In this document: positions 40,963 through 51,776 of the stretch, one piece after another
Layout of the letters: each line of letters opens with the position of its first letter
Position numbering within the stretch: position 1 is the first letter of the stretch
Assembly: GCA_003116995.1 (NCBI GenBank)
Contig: BDSL01000015.1
Location: 372,001 to 436,000 of the forward strand
From: Yamagishiella unicocca
Lineage: Eukaryota > Chlorophyta > Chlorophyceae > Chlamydomonadales > Volvocaceae
DNA length: 64,000 nt
Reading direction: 5' to 3'
The notes under the pieces: generated by a model
What the model was told of the DNA's origin: nothing
Database searches by the model: none
The model's input: the letters and a program-made list of their open reading frames with translations, nothing else
Translations under genes and position numbers: made by a program

Positions 40963-41349
40963 GCGTTCTGCGGCCGGCTATGTAGCGGTGACGAACGGTC
41001 CGGTGAAGTGCCGGTGAGTGCTGCGAGGCAAACTGAGGGGATGAGTAATGGGGCAAGCGGCTGGTGCAGGCTCCGCAGCTGGTGTCATTGTGATACGATG
41101 GCAAGAGGGTATTCATGGAGTCCGAGGAGTCGTCCAGCTGGGACCGAATCGCGACGGTCGAGGGAGGGGTCGCGGGTTTAAGGCTGGCTGGACTCGTCGG
41201 GGGGGGGCCGGTACAGTACGCGCAAGGCGGCGATCCCATCGCCGCGATGGGATCGCGGTGGTGGACGCGGTGGTGTACGGCGATGGCATGTTCTCACAGC
41301 GGGGGCCAGGCAGATGTTGCGATTTTGCGGAATGCGGATGAAGGCTGTG

Positions 41350-41354
41350 TGTAA
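41350..41354 (+). terminator. poly(A) signal TGTAA of paralogue 1
   Basis: TGTAA about 390 nt after the stop at 40962. Confidence 0.5.
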
Positions 41355-43546
41355 GCTGTGAGCTAAGATCCGGCTGACTGGTTCCGGAGCGCACGAAAGG
41401 ACGTAGTATGTACATGGAGCCTAGTGGCATGTTTATTTGTGTGTGCTTGTTTTGTGATGTTATTCGTGCCTCTCACCATATCGGAGGTAGTCGGCCATTC
41501 CGTACGACATGTTTGGTAAGATCCTGGTTTGGCGACTTGTGGTTACTGGTATAAAATGAACGGGGACCGGGCAGCGACTTACGTCTTCCTCGACGGTGGG
41601 GGGCCCAGGGATTTAGAAACGACAGCACGCAGCATGCCACGGCATATGGCCTCATCCTCGCACATGGTTAGTGTTCGCAATAAACGTGAATAGGTTTAGG
41701 TCGCTGGGATAGCTGGCCAGGGCTCGGTCCTGCCGCCGTCAATCGGTGTGGGGATGGTATTCAACGCGACGGGGGGTTGCGGAATCCAAATCAGGCTGTC
41801 CAATCGCCTGTAGTGGCGACGTGGCGTAGGCATACGTGGCTGAACTACTGTACTTTTTTTCTCTAGAGTGCAAGGAAACGAGTGGTGGCGTTGTCACCTG
41901 TTATCAAGAGACCTGTAGTGGGATCTTTCTGGGTGAAGCTGGTTGGGAGGCGGAGATTTTTTATTGACCTAGTACACCTAGTGCACAGGCCTAACGGGGG
42001 GGGCGGAAATTCTACACCTGGCTGGAGGGCCCTTGACCCCCAAGGACTTACACATACTCACTTCTTACCGACAAAAACGCGATGTACTGCAATTATTCCC
42101 CATCTCTTACTTTCACTGCGTCTCAGTTCACTGCACATGTGGCCGGCACGATGCACTCAGCAGCGCGGGTGGTGGTGGAGCAGGACCCCCAGGTTCAGGG
42201 TGAGATGTCAGGAGGATCCCCAGGGGCAAGAATGGCCCCTCTCCCACAAGATGTGTCGTAACCCACTTCCTGTGTGACGTCCAGGTGTCACTGGTTGCGG
42301 CAGCGGCGGCTGCAGCTCCGGACGGAAGGTCCCACCTATCCAACCATCTCACATGTGAACAGCTCAAAATGCGTTGCTGACGGCAAACAGGAAAACAGGG
42401 GGAGGAAATGCAGAGGTAGAATACACGTCAACCATGCTGCATGGGTACGTCTATGACAGCTTTTTGCATTGGTTCGAGCGTCATCGCTCATGCACGGTTC
42501 CGTTGATGCGACGCCTCCCTTGTGCAACCGCGCATTCCACGTCTTGCTGTCACGCCATATGCTGTGAGTCATGGCGGTGATTGGCCTCCGGCCACATTGC
42601 GGGCGCCTGGGCTAGGAATGCAGAACCACACAGAGCACGCTGCGCCGTCCATTGGCGGGAGCCTGCGGAGCTTTTAAGGTTTGATTACCAGTAGGGGATT
42701 ACCAGTAGGGGTTTCCCGTCGTATGCATGGCAAAAGTGCATAGCGACGTATGGATCCCTTGTACGGATGCCTGAGTACTTGTGAACCAGTGCGAATGGTG
42801 GCCTAGTCACCGAATGAAGTGGATACCAGTACAACAGTGCTAGTCATCGGTGTAGGTGTGGCAGCAGTATTATAGCATGTGCATGACATGAATGTCCCAG
42901 TCATAATGCAATATGAACGGTAAGACACGATATACGAGTCAGTTAATCAAACGCCTGCGGGACCCCAAAACGGCCTAGCTGAGGGTTTTAGGAGGTTACA
43001 AACAGTTTCAAGTTGAGGTACATGACTGGGTTTCATCCGTAGCTTCTGGCTGGCGCTAGAGCCAGCCACGGCTATCGTTTTACTCAAAAACTGGCCACTT
43101 TCTGATGTGGTCTATCCCAACTGTTTCCAGTTTTTAAAACACAGCTTTCAGATAGGATGCGCGCTTGGGCGCGCTCCACGCAACCGAACAGGCGAAAAGC
43201 GCTCACTGCATGCCCTGGTATGCCATCGGTCGCCGCGTTTCATCATTTGGCTTTAAGGCAGGGACTTTTATTGGCCACATGTTGTGATACTGCAAACGCA
43301 AGCACCTACACTGGCCAGGCCATGCGTCTCCGCTGATGGCTGCATCCTTAGCCTCGTAACCCTATAAATGCCCTTAAAAGTCCGTCGCCGCCATGTTACG
43401 GATGCGATGCCTTCATCTGCCATAACCCTCCACCGCCGGTCATTATTTGCGGGGGGTAGATTCAATGCCTTTGTGTTACAGTGTCCAGCCCAATCTTCAC
43501 GACCAACACGGTGTAAGATCTCACCGAAGAGCTTTATTGCTTCACA

Positions 43547-43612
43547 GATCAGTTTACACCCCTTGGTAACACCTATTTTAGATCAGTGTACACCCCTTAG
43601 TAACGCCTATTG
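43547..43612 (+). repeat. 33-bp imperfect direct repeat
   Basis: GATCAGTTTACACCCCTTGG and GATCAGTGTACACCCCTTAG, each followed by GTAAC(A/G)CCTATT, side by side. Confidence 0.85.
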
Positions 43613-44461
43613 CAAAATAATCGTGCCATAATCAATAGTGTGGCCCCTGCTTTCATCTCTATTGATAGCCCCTCTGAACAGCATGGTGCTCCAAACCCTG
43701 AACCACCCAAACCCTGAGCAACATGTAGTTCAAAACCCTTGAAGGCAAGGTATCAAGATCTAGCTATGTTGCTGGAAACCTGCAGGATCACAGTGTACTT
43801 GGACACAATCCTGCGACCCGCCGATGGTCACCTACGTCGCGAACCTTTATTGTGAACATTGGCCGGTGTGCAGATAGGGACAGCCGCATGGCATGGCATG
43901 CAGCATGACGCAGATGCCGTCCACCTCCAATGCACCCACCATCGCCCTACGCCCCAACAAGAGCGGCTAACGAAAAATCTTCTAGAGCACCATGAACAAC
44001 GCCGTCGCAAACGTGTCTTAGGAATGGTTTGACGCAATCCCGACGTAAGTAATTCAGGCGAATGAAAACCTATTACGCAGAATGCAAATAACTTGTAAAT
44101 CTTCGGACCTTGTAGCGCGAGCCGACCTGCAACACACCGGTATTCCTTGTCTTGATGCCACAAACATACGCCATCCTCGGATATACTGAGCAGCAGCGCA
44201 AGGATGCCTGCCTGCCAATCATAATATTCTAAGGGGTCCCGTGTCTCAATACTAACGGCACACACTCGTGCGGCCGCACGCCGACCGATGCGCGGACCCA
44301 CGGGTCCACCTTACTCCCCAGAGCCACGCGGGCGTTCAGGCCATAACACCGACAAGTTCACAGACGGCCTATAATCGTACGACAACATCGAATAATCTCC
44401 GAAACCACGCAACGAACGTGGCCGCAATACGCCACTGCGTGTACCGCTACGCAGTAGCTCG

Positions 44462-46595
44462 CTAGCTGCAGAACATTTCTCGCAGTGGCTTCCAGTCGTG
44501 TGGCTCCAGCCAGCCCTGCATGCTCCCGATGCTGAACGTTCGCCCGTCCGCACCCACCATGCTGCTTACTCTTGTGGAGGCGATGGACGAGCAATCGTCA
44601 TCTGCGACCCATGCCTCAGCCTCACTCGGTTCTGCAGCCACTTCGGCAGTTTTGCTGGCCGCCACGCGGCTGTCGTACTGGTCAAAGGTCCAAATCACGG
44701 CCTCGCCGTCGATCTCGTTTGGGAGCCCCCAGGCGGGCTGCTTGTTGCGCGGAGGAGCGGCGGCTGCCGCCTCACACACAGGGGCGGCACCTGCCTCCTC
44801 CACTGCCGCCTCCTCACGCAGAGGGGCGACAACTGCCTCCTCCACTGGCTGCGGTGCACGGCCACCTGTCAGGCGGATCTTGGCGAAGTGGACCCCATGT
44901 ATACCAGAGGAGGCGTCCAGGTGCCGCTGCGACGAGGGCTTCGGAGCACGGCAGGACTCCGCAGACGCAGGAGCTGCCGCAACGGCGTTGCCAGCGGCGC
45001 GTGCCTGTTTTGCTGCTGCTGAGCATCTGCCGGCGACGGCGCGACTTGGGATAAGGCCCAATTCGCGAATAAGCGCGCGCGTCATGGCCAGTGCGGAAAT
45101 GGAGCAGCCGTGGTCGTTAGGGATCGCCCAACAGCCGCCAGCGGCATCCGCCGCACCGCCGAGGCTACTGCCGCGGGAGTTGGCGACAGTGGATGCATCC
45201 GCAGCGCCACCCAGGCTACTGCCGAGTGAATTGGCACCCCCGAGGCTGCTGCCGCGGGAGGACGTCATGGCGGCGGCGACGCAGCTGCAGCTGCAGGCCC
45301 CGGTGCAGGGACAGCCACACGAGCTGACGCTGCCACCGCAGACAGAAACCGGGGCCTTCACGCAGCCTGTCGGCATCACCTCAGATGACACCCCCAGCTG
45401 CTGCTGGGGCTCCTCCAGCTGCTGCTGGGACTCCGCCGGCTCCCGGCGCTGCACCGCATCAGCTGGAGGCTCCAGCAACTCGGGGGACTGAAGCTGCTGT
45501 TGGAACTCCTCCAGCGGCTCCCCAGACTTCAGCAGTTGCGGACACTCCAGCTGCTGCTGGGCAACGCCGCAAATGGGTGATGGCGGTTGCAGCGGCTCGC
45601 ATCGCTCCAGAGTCTGCCCCTCCGAGCGCCTCAGCCCATCCAACGACTGCACCCGCCGCAGGGACTCCGCGAAGCTTCGCTCGCCAGCAGCACCCATGAA
45701 GAACCGTCCCAGCTGCGCCACTTGCGCCGAGCCGCACTGCTCCAACAGCTGCCCTGCGCCCGCCTCCTCTCCTCCCTTCTCCATGCCACCCTCCCGCACA
45801 GCCAAGGGAGGCGTGCGCGGAGCGAAGGGCTCCTGTGCCGCTTCTGATTCTTGGTCGGCACCCTTCTCAGCCTCTGTTTGCGTGTCGGAAAGCGCACCGC
45901 TGCCTGCGATTGTGTTCAGGGGCTCTTCCTGCTCCTGCATTTGGATCGATACGTGCGCTTTTCGTTGCTGTTGGCTTTGGAGGTCTGCCAGGATGTCGTC
46001 AATTGGTGTAGAGCCTTGCCAAGGGGTATCCGGGGGCGACGGCGCCGTGATGTAATCCCAAACGTGGGGGGATGCAAAGGCAACGACCTTCCCACAGGAG
46101 GGCGACGCCGGCTGTGAGTCAAAGTCGCTGAACTCTTCAGCCAGTGGATTGTGTAGTCCAGTGCCGGCTTGGGCGATGGATGCCCCGGCGTATGGAATGG
46201 GCGAACCTTCCTCATGCGAGCCCACGGCGAGAGGATTGAGGAAAAAGGAGCTGCGAGGGTCGACAAGTGGCAAGGGGCAGAGTTAGCCAGAGAGGCAGCA
46301 AGGCGCTGACTGCTGCAAAAGGCAGTCGGGAACTAGCTATTGGCAGCAGGGCTTTAGTTCCGGAGTAGGAACATCCGCCTCTACGTCTGCCATGCCAATG
46401 GAGGAGCACACGCGAAACGCGACGCCCAAACAGAGGCATTCGATGGGGATTGGCATTATATCATAATGGTACTTACTCGTATTCGACGCCGCCAACTAAG
46501 GCCCGACTTGCCAAAGCCCTCTGCCCATGGTAAGCAATTTGCAGGACATCCGGGCCAGTCCCTGTCCTGCTCCTCATGAAGGCATGGTATGACAT
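44462..46595 (-). CDS. Gln/Ser-rich protein with Cys cluster, paralogue 2 of an unrecognised family
   Basis: Exons 46595-46477 and 46250-44462 on the minus strand, donor GA|GTAAGT and acceptor CGCAG|C (GA|C = Asp); 635 aa from ATG 46595 (MSYHAFMRSRTG). The same junction, after the shared RALVGGVEY, occurs in paralogue 1. Shared blocks: GSHEEGSPIPYAG, GLHNPLAEEF, LLEQCGSAQVAQLGRF, RSFAESLRRVQSLDG, EVMPTGCVKAPVSVCGG, CGCPCTGACSCSC, the SSLGG repeats, GCSISALAMTRALIRELGLI, and the C-terminal SSIASTRVSSMV with SMQGWLEPHDWKPLREMFC. It lacks much of the Gln-rich middle of paralogue 1 and has its own linker (TPIDDILADLQSQQQRKAHV). No known domain. The two proteins are tail to tail, 3.5 kb apart. Confidence 0.82.
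45151..45382 (-). repeat. inverted repeat arm 2, about 98% identical to 40060-40291
   Basis: 232 bp of paralogue 2 with four differences from arm 1 by hand alignment. A second block, about 45643-45774 against about 39657-39788, shows three differences in roughly 130 bp. Confidence 0.9.
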
Positions 46596-48454
46596 TGTGG
46601 TAATGACTACCTTGATCTTGTGATGTAGGCGTCGCTTCTGCTGCAGGTTTAGAGCTTTGCGTCGGCGGCTTGGTGGAACCACACGGTCGTAAGGCCAAGG
46701 AAAGTTACACGCTCCTACGATGCGACAATATGGACAAAGGAACTATGCGGGATAACCTTTGCTAATACTGCTGCATTGTACTAGAGTGTAGATTCTAAGG
46801 GCGCTGTTCAAATCCTGGACGGTCGTATACATGGTTAGAGTTTCGATTCGCGCCACGGTTACGGACTTGAGTTCAATTTTGGCATAGTTTCAACGGATTT
46901 TGCATTGTTTTTAGTTATCATACTGCACCTATAATAAGATGTTACTTTACCTATCTATCACGGTTATTATGAGCCATGTGGCGTTACGGATCCACCTATC
47001 GCGTCCCAAGCGCAACCTACAACACGTCAACACCGGGTTCTCCTGCACTCGCCTTTTGGAAGCTAGAAAGCAAGTCTATTTTATCATGCATGCCCTTACC
47101 GTCGCATCGTTGTATCATCGCAGTACGGATATGCAAGCCATGCGGAAAGGCGCGGAACTCAATATGCCTCAACGCACGCCAGGCGCAGCCAGGTACAGCA
47201 AGCAACGCACACCATTTGCCCACGCTAAACGCGAGCAACGAAGTACGTTTGGAATTGTATATCAACGCAGCTGAAGCCGAGATGGCTATGGCTAGCTACG
47301 TAGTGACATGAGGTGTTTGGGACTTCTCTCCCATCCCGCCTGCATCCCGTGATTAATAATGAGATGTTGCAGTGTCATTGCGGGAAGTGTGAAGTGACTT
47401 GCGCCGCTGAGATGGCGACCTGAACCCCCAGACGGCACCCTTTTCTGTGCAGCCAGGGAAGAGAGGGCAGCGGCACCGGCAGCGATGTACATGTTGCCAT
47501 GGGCAGGGTTTAGGAAAGCCCTTGGACTAGGACGCCAACGAAGCGGGGTAGGGGCTGCTGGCTGGAGGAGTTGGGATATCTGAGCTAATCCAATAGCTAC
47601 GCGTGTACAGCGAGGTTCAAACCATGGGAGATGGGAGAGGCGCTCATAAAATATACTGTACGACGCCGCGTGCACAGTACGTACATCTCCCCCTTGCTTT
47701 GTTTTTTCGACCGAACGGCTCGCGGGGATATGGACAGGACAGGACCAGGGAGGGCCCTACGTCTGTGACATGCCCATGCTACACACTGCTACATTCAGTT
47801 AAGTACGGTAGCACCGTCACAGCTAGATGACAACGCCTTTGTGGTAATCCATCCAAGGCGCGTGCTTACTATTCAGGGCAGTAGCTAGAAAATGGACTTT
47901 GGGTCCCTGTAATAGGCGCCAGCTTACGAATCATAGTAGTAGTAATACTTGTTACAGTGGGCTCCAGGCTATGAGGCAGAACCACCCGGCACATCGCCGG
48001 GCACTGAATAAGGCGAAAGAGACAGGGACGCAGCCGCACCACGCCAACTGCAAACCACTAAGACATCAGTGTTAGTGCCGCTGTTTGTTCTCTGTGCCCT
48101 TGTTCGGGGTTAGGGTGGTTTGCCGTATCTAAGCGGACTGATGTGTTCTTCTTCTTTCTGCGTCTCTTTCAGCGTCAAGTGATGCGGCCGATGGCTCTAC
48201 CTTAAAGATTCCGGTCGCTCTGCGTGGGCAGTTGCGCATATGGCTTCAGAGCTGTCTGCCAATTGTCATATAAGCATGGGAGTGTACAATGGACGGGCAA
48301 CTAACGAGGGAGGAAACGGGGAGAGCTGTAACTCGCTGGATCGCCGGCCTGGGGGCCGACGCCAGAGGTCCGCCTTCCTCCCTCCAGCACTACTCCAACG
48401 CAAGTCCGACAACAATTTGCCGGTTAATTTCGGCCATCCGTTTCCTCTCCCCCC

Positions 48455-48492
48455 AGCACGGTTTTCCTTCGTGCACGGGTCTTCCTTGCAGC
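48455..48492 (+). repeat. dispersed repeat, copy D (partial)
   Basis: CACGGTTTTCCTTCGTGCAC then GGGTCTTCCTTGCA, matching the second half of copies A to C. Confidence 0.6.
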
Positions 48493-50459
48493 TCACCCAG
48501 CACACTTCCCACGACGTGTTTCCTGTTCATTTTCGCAACCCCCCTTCCCCAGCACGTCGAGTGGTCGACCTCGCGCCTTACTTGACCACTCCCCCGGCCG
48601 TTGAGACATGCCGACCGGATGGGCGATGTGTAACCCTACCTCTGTCGGAGGGGCGGTACATCCAGCCTCTTCCCGCACAAGGCTCGCATCAAGGGTTTGT
48701 TGATTGGGCTGTATAATTCAGATCGGGGACGATACCGTTACATACGCTCAGGTGCTGATCATTCTTGGCAAGACCTCCCGGCTCCCCGGCCGGCACACCC
48801 CGACCTCTATGCTTTAGTATCTTGCCTGGTGCTTAATACATTACACGGCGCCCGGCTGCAGATGCGGTTCGACCTGGTGCGGGTCTTCCGCCCAGGTTTT
48901 GATGGAACAGCAACTATTGAATATAGGAGCAAAAGTTAAAAGTTGTACGCCGGTCTACAAATAAAGCCTTGAGAAGTTCCGCCTTCGCTCCTCGTACGAC
49001 ACGCCGGGGATATGCGCATCTGAGATATTGAGAAGACGCATTACTTCTATCATGGTCCTCTGGCCACACAAGTGAGGATGGCACGGCCATCAAGCACAAA
49101 CTGGCAATAGCTTGGGACAAAATTTGAACGCTGGCGGGGCAAGCATGTCCCAGAAATGGCCAACAGGCCATATGTTAGAGCGAGTCGCGAATGCCTTGCT
49201 GGAGCACCGTAACCCTTCGACATGCATGCCTTCAGTCGATTTCAGTTGAGGGTTCTTGGGTACGGCCCACATATCCCTTAGTCACTGCGCGCCGAGGAAG
49301 GGATGAACGCTTTTGCTATCACACAATGTTAAGTAAAATATATTACCGTTTCGAAACTTTGAACATCCGCGAATGCGCCTCCCCCTGCCGCCTGGTGCCG
49401 CCCGCCGCTCGACGCCCCCTGACGCCCTTCGATGAATTGCAACTGAGCTTCCGCTCTTTGGAGAACTGGAACAGCAAGCAGGCACAATTTGCTGCGCCGA
49501 ATGTCTGTAGCCTACTGCAAGATATCAGCGTTGCCTCATCGCTGTAAGAAGCTTCATCGCAGTCGTGTGCAGCCATTATAGAGCAGGGGGTAGAGCAGTA
49601 GCCCGAGTTCCAGATGTAAACGCGTTGTGTCGCTTTTTAATAAGTAGCAACGCCCTTCCCCACACCACTGCCATGATGTATTGCCGTCATCGATCGACGA
49701 GGGTGTGCTGCGACATGTAAGTTTGTCCCCAGCCGTCAACAAGGTAACATCCTTATTACTGCAGCAAGCGAATCATCCGCTCCTTAAGAATCTCCCCGTG
49801 TGGGTTACGGGATCTACGTAATGGTGTCAGCCCCTTCGATCGCACAATCAGTACGACAGTGATTGTGGATTTTGCGTTGCAGGCTTCACCATTGTCGACC
49901 ATTGTATATGAGTCAGCGGGCAACACATGTGCCTATTGTGCAATGTGGCCGTCCCTTGGTATCTTACCTTTCGCTAATCATCGATTGCACCGAGTATGGA
50001 TAAAGTGCAGGTAAACGAATAAAACATGTGTGGAAGTTTACGAAGGAGTAGCTTTTTGCAAAGCCTTAAAAATCCTCAAATGTCAGCATCTTGGAAATTA
50101 TGAGTGCGGCGATGGTGACGGGATGCCGGGGCTTCTAATGCAAACATACGGCGAATGCATCGCGTTCGAAAACACATAAAATGGCGCAAATCGAAAACTG
50201 GCTTGGTTACCGGTATTGGCGGCAATCTTGCTGGAACACAATGCACCAACACGCACCAATCATGCACCTAATGTTATGGAAAATCGCTCTAAATACAAAC
50301 ATGAAAAAAGTTTATTAGCAGGCTCATCAAGTCATCATACAGCAAGGGATTGATCGTGTCAAGGAATGCCGTGGATGCTCTTGCCTTGGATGAAGATTGG
50401 AGGATTCGCAGGCAGTACACCATCACGGCATATTTCATATGGCATGTAGATAGTGTGTA

Positions 50460-50513
50460 TGATGCCCGGTCAAGGCGTGCCAAGGAGATGCCCGGTCAAG
50501 GCGTGCCAAGGAG
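50460..50513 (+). repeat. 27-bp tandem duplication
   Basis: Two copies of a unit starting GATGCCCGGTCAAGGCGTGC. Confidence 0.9.
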
Positions 50514-51776
50514 ACGCCCATCGATCATGGCGGCCGGCGAACGACCGTAAACCTTGCCAGCGGGACCGCAAAGCGTACACTTTCATACAAGCACACTCTT
50601 GTATACTGAATTGTGACGAGGGCGGCAACTTTCATTCTTGCGCAACTACAAATTTAAACTGTTTAAACGCAGGCATCGAGCTAGAACAGGTCGACGGGCG
50701 CCCACCCTGCAACCGCCCTGTACCTTGTAACTTGTTAGCAGAAATCAATACAAGCGCCAGTATGGCGATTGTAAATATTATTTACTGCAGCGGTGTTTTC
50801 GGTATTGGAAATCCTTTGGGTGCTCCGTAGGACACTTTTCACAGTATGCTTTTAAAGGGCGCAAGGCCCCCAAAGAAGGATTTTTAACGCGTCACCTGTG
50901 AGTCGGCAAACGCTACAAGGTTGTCAGCGCCACTGGCATTAGAGTGCCGTGAAAAGCGCGCGACCCTTGCCCATATTTTCGCGCTTGCCTACACTGCAAG
51001 TCGCCCGACGAATCGAGACGGACTGATGTAAGCTCATTGATTAGCTTGGCACAGACGTTGTGGTATCGGTGTCAAGCTGTGTCCTTCACGGGCTTGTAAT
51101 CTTTCGGTGTTGCCAGGCGATTGGGCGCCGAGCGTCGGGAAGGAGCGCAGTCCGCACAAGCGGTAAGCAAATGGCTCAAGGTAGGCGTAGACGTCATCTT
51201 TAGGCGCGATAACTTCGGAAGATCATCGAAAGCGATTTGATGGGCTCGATTGCGCCAACAGTCTCAACACCCTGAAGCGCTGCACGGTTATCAGACAATG
51301 TCAAGCATAGCCCCTCTGGATGCCTGTGTGCAGGCCGAAGATTGACGCGCAAGGTCACTGGCTAGCGACGGTCGGTCGCCCTCATCCATTAAGGGCCGTG
51401 CGCAGACCACCTCCTCTTTGCTGCGATCCAGAGTTCACCTGCAGCAGCGTAGCTTGGGCATCCAAAACGTTGTCCAAGTGCAAAACCCTTCCAGTTCGGG
51501 CGAATAGCAGGTGGGTCGCCGCGCTGCCTGCTGCGCGCGGAGCGTAACAACTGACCAGCGGCAGGTATACGAAGCCATTGCAACTCATTCATTGATTTAA
51601 GAAAAGGTGCGCCCAACGTTCTTGTCCGGCTGTTTCCGACGCGTGGAAGTGCCTTGAAAGTGGCACGCTCGGACCCCTCCAGCATCTCCCGCATCTTAGC
51701 CCGCCTATGCGCCCGAACAAAACCAACCAACCATCTCTCCCGCCTTGACCCGACAGGAGAATCCTACGGGCTCAGA

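Larger units (their letters stand above)
40963..44461. other. spacer between tail-to-tail paralogues, no gene seen
   Basis: About 3.5 kb holding both 3' UTRs. Plus-strand TGTAA at 41350; minus-strand TGTAA at about 43558. Short duplications: ATTACCAGTAGGGG twice near 42686-42711, and a 33-bp imperfect direct repeat at about 43547-43612. Stops are frequent in all frames and I find no convincing exon. Confidence 0.6.
46596..51776. other. long intergenic region, no gene accepted
   Basis: Over 5 kb without a convincing exon. Composition is more AT-rich than the coding parts. It holds a shortened dispersed-repeat copy (48455-48492) and a 27-bp tandem duplication (50460-50513). The longest open stretch, 48240-48716 plus, has no recognisable motif and overlaps the repeat. 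Confidence 0.5.

Noticed and set aside
48240..48716. 158-codon plus-strand open frame
   Set aside because: No motif or splice partner, and it overlaps a dispersed repeat copy; likely chance.
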